Below, piece by piece: positions 62,123-64,000 of a stretch of DNA of 64,000 bases. The position numbers and the translations under genes were made by a program. Origin of the DNA: Leisingera sp. M658 (GTDB taxonomy: Bacteria; Pseudomonadota; Alphaproteobacteria; Rhodobacterales; Rhodobacteraceae); contig NZ_CP083552.1 in NCBI RefSeq assembly GCF_025144145.1, positions 31,431 to 95,430 of the forward strand, given 5' to 3'. The notes under the pieces are model-generated. The model was not told the DNA's origin. It was given only the letters and a program-made list of their open reading frames with translations, and ran no database searches. Every line of letters begins with the position of its first letter. Positions within the stretch are counted from its first letter, which is position 1.

Positions 62123-63829
62123 GTGTTTCCGAAACGTCTGCAATTCATTCTCGACCGCACCGTCAACATCGCAACCCTGATGGACACCGCAATCGCCGGG
62201 CGCGAAGACGAGATCTTCTTCACGACCGACGAAAAACTGCCGCAGTACGGCATCCCGGATGACGGGCTGACCGGGGCCGGGCTGCGCGATACCGTCAACC
62301 GGCTGTGCCGCATGCTGCACAGCCATGGCGTGCGCCGGTTTGACCGGGTGGCGATCTGGAAAAGCAACTCCCTGGATTATTTTCTGTGGAGCTATTCGGC
62401 GATGCGCCGGGGTGCAATCTCGGTTCCGGTCAATGGCCGGATGCCGGTTCAGAACTTTCTGAACTTCATCCGCAACAGCGGCGCCAGAACAATTGTGACC
62501 GATTGCGCCGGGCTGCAGGCGCTGCAGGACAGCGGCCTGCCGCTGGACGGGATTGACCGGATCTTTCTGACCGACGGCAGCACCAAGGCCCCGGGCATCG
62601 ACGTGATCCCGGTGCCGGACGTCTTTGCCCAGATGCCAGTGGACTACATCCCGCCGCATATGGACCGCGATCAGCATGTCATGATCTGCCACACATCCGG
62701 CACCACCGGTTTCCCTAAGGGGGTTCTGCACGGGTCGGACAGTTTCATCCTGGCGGCCCAGGGCCAGATGCGGATTCAGTTCATAACCCGGCGCAACCCG
62801 GTGATGTTTGCGGGCTGGATGAACCATCATATCAGCCAGGCCGGCTGCATCACCTCGCTTGCGGCCGGGGTGCAGACCCATGTGGTGACAGACCTAAGCG
62901 CCGGGCACATCCTGCAGTCTATCAGCGACTGGCAGCCGCGCCTGTTCTTTGCCTTTCCCGACATCTACCAGAACATGTGCCAGACCGGCCTGGACGGATA
63001 CAACCTGTCGTCGGTGCGCATGTGGATGTCCAGCGGCGACGCCATGCACGAACACTACATCCGGCAGCTGACAGCCAAGGGCGCCTTTTTGCGGCTGTTC
63101 GGCAAGCCGCTGGTCAGCTCCCTGTTCATGGAGTTCTTCGGGACCTCGGAAATCGGCTTTGCGGCGCTGGTGAAGATCAGCGAACGGCGGACCCGGAATT
63201 TCGGCCGGATGGTGGGGCGCCCGACACCGGCCAGCCCGGCGGTGAAAATCGCCGATGCAGAAGGCCGCCGGCTGCCTGCCCACAAGGTCGGACGGATGAT
63301 GGTCAAGGGGCCGACCCTGTTCAAAGGCTACTGGAACCAGCACGACCGCACCCATGATGTGGTCCGGGACGGCTGGTGGTGGACCGGGGATGTCGGCTTT
63401 CGTGACAATTTCGGGCGCTTCTACCAGATCGACCGCGATGTCGACACGGTGAACACAGCCCAGGGCCCGGTCTACGGCCTGCCGGTTGAGGAAGAAGCGC
63501 TGAAATTGCCATTCGTGCAAGAGGCTGCTCTGGCGGCCCGCCCGGCCTCAGGCGCGGACGAGGCGGTGCTGCTGCTGCAGATGGCGCCGGGACCTGCGGG
63601 CAGCCCTGCGGATCTGCTGGCAGCAGTGAAAGCAAACTGCAGCTGGGCGCAACACCTGTCGGAGGTGATTATCCTGACGGAGGGCGCCAAACCGCCGCGC
63701 GGGCTGACAGGCAAAGTGCTGAAACGCGAAATCCGCGAACAATTGCGCCAGCAGCCCGCAACGGAGGCCGCACAGCCGCAGACACCGGCAGGCAAGCCCG
63801 CCGCGGCCAAGGAACTGGCCAATGCCTGA
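62123..63829 (+). CDS. Stand-alone adenylate-forming acyl/aryl ligase
   Basis: 568 residues from a GTG after AAAGGAAAGGG. Motifs of the ANL family: P-loop ICHTSGTTGFPKGVLHG, LFMEFFGTSEIGFAAL, GDVGFRDNFGRFYQIDRDVD and the late Lys region RGLTGKVLKREI. The C-terminal tail (about 545-568) is Ala/Pro-rich. It activates a carboxylic acid as AMP ester and loads it on CoA or a carrier. It is a second ligase in the cluster besides the C-terminal domain of the trifunctional protein. It overlaps the next gene by 8 bp. Confidence 0.9.
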   Translation: MFPKRLQFILDRTVNIATLMDTAIAGREDEIFFTTDEKLPQYGIPDDGLTGAGLRDTVNRLCRMLHSHGVRRFDRVAIWKSNSLDYFLWSYSAMRRGAISVPVNGRMPVQNFLNFIRNSGARTIVTDCAGLQALQDSGLPLDGIDRIFLTDGSTKAPGIDVIPVPDVFAQMPVDYIPPHMDRDQHVMICHTSGTTGFPKGVLHGSDSFILAAQGQMRIQFITRRNPVMFAGWMNHHISQAGCITSLAAGVQTHVVTDLSAGHILQSISDWQPRLFFAFPDIYQNMCQTGLDGYNLSSVRMWMSSGDAMHEHYIRQLTAKGAFLRLFGKPLVSSLFMEFFGTSEIGFAALVKISERRTRNFGRMVGRPTPASPAVKIADAEGRRLPAHKVGRMMVKGPTLFKGYWNQHDRTHDVVRDGWWWTGDVGFRDNFGRFYQIDRDVDTVNTAQGPVYGLPVEEEALKLPFVQEAALAARPASGADEAVLLLQMAPGPAGSPADLLAAVKANCSWAQHLSEVIILTEGAKPPRGLTGKVLKREIREQLRQQPATEAAQPQTPAGKPAAAKELANA

Positions 63830-64000
63830 AACCCACCCGATGACGACGCTGAACCGCATCTACATCTATTATGAAAAGATGCTTGCCTGCCAGGGGCTGA
63901 ACGGCAATTCCTGCGACTGGTTCGAACTGGAAAACGCACCGGATCTGGATATCCTGCGCCAGGCCGCGGCCTCGGTGGCCCGGCGCCATGCGGCGCTGCA
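63822..64000 (+). CDS. Start of a condensation-type acyltransferase-like protein (truncated by window)
   Basis: 59 residues are visible, from ATG at 63822 (MPETHPMTTLNRIYIYYEKM). The segment LDILRQAAASVARRHAAL resembles the N-terminal helix of condensation domains and of related acyltransferases, where a bulky pattern ends R-H-x-A-L. The HHxxxD active site would lie outside. If correct, it supplies amide or ester bond formation for the cluster. The call rests on a short segment. Confidence 0.45.
   Translation, partial: MPETHPMTTLNRIYIYYEKMLACQGLNGNSCDWFELENAPDLDILRQAAASVARRHAAL

Noticed and set aside
1..64000. CRISPR arrays, tRNA or rRNA genes, phage genes
   Set aside because: I looked for spaced direct repeats, cloverleaf-type sequence and phage structural genes and saw none.

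Overview
The window looks like chromosome of an alphaproteobacterium of the Roseobacter group (Rhodobacteraceae). GC content and codon bias are high, two TRAP uptake operons are present, there is a hemin system of the hmuRSTUV type, and MttB-family, GMC and RTX genes are typical of that group. This assignment is inference from gene content; no rRNA or tRNA gene was seen. Almost every substantial open frame has a recognisable product. Long frames antisense to the GC-rich genes were treated as shadows.

Region by region. 1-2302: a periplasmic PhnD-like binding protein and a membrane histidine kinase cut by the window edge. 2593-8440: an IclR regulator, a TRAP transporter read leftward, and a divergent GMC alcohol dehydrogenase. 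8491-11670: a large secreted RTX protein carrying CHRD-like and Spondin_N-like domains. 11984-21687: a LysR regulator and a complete heme-uptake locus made of TonB, two ExbD, ExbB, a small periplasmic protein and a receptor, divergent from HmuS and HmuTUV. 21769-22110: a PhnA/YjdM-like zinc-ribbon protein.

22110-41913 is an accessory region between two nearly identical 881-bp IS5-family (IS427-type) copies in opposite orientation. It holds transposase scraps, a LysR/fatty-acid-hydroxylase pair, and a seven-gene operon at 26424-34738. That operon has two ATP-grasp ligases, a flavoprotein, an AbrB-type membrane protein, a DmpG-like aldolase, a DmpF-like acylating aldehyde dehydrogenase and an aminotransferase. 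I read it as a small peptide or amino-acid-derived biosynthetic cluster. An MttB/GcvT pair with its LysR, an aminotransferase and a LuxR regulator follow.

41913-48942 is a catabolic operon: LysR, TRAP, a three-subunit flavin/iron-sulfur amino-acid dehydrogenase of the HcnABC/opine-oxidase type, and a RidA protein.

49110-64000 is a second, divergently transcribed cluster that runs off the right edge. Leftward are a 4-amino-4-deoxychorismate synthase fusion (PIKGT motif), a LolA-like protein, a 1395-residue aminotransferase / acyl-ACP-reductase-like / AMP-ligase fusion, an MMPL exporter and a formate/nitrite channel. Rightward are a PobA-like aromatic hydroxylase, an outer-membrane barrel, a second AMP-ligase and the start of a condensation-type protein. 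Together they suggest an aminobenzoate-derived, possibly alkylamine-containing product that is exported to or through the outer membrane. The two clusters are the strongest candidates for undescribed systems.
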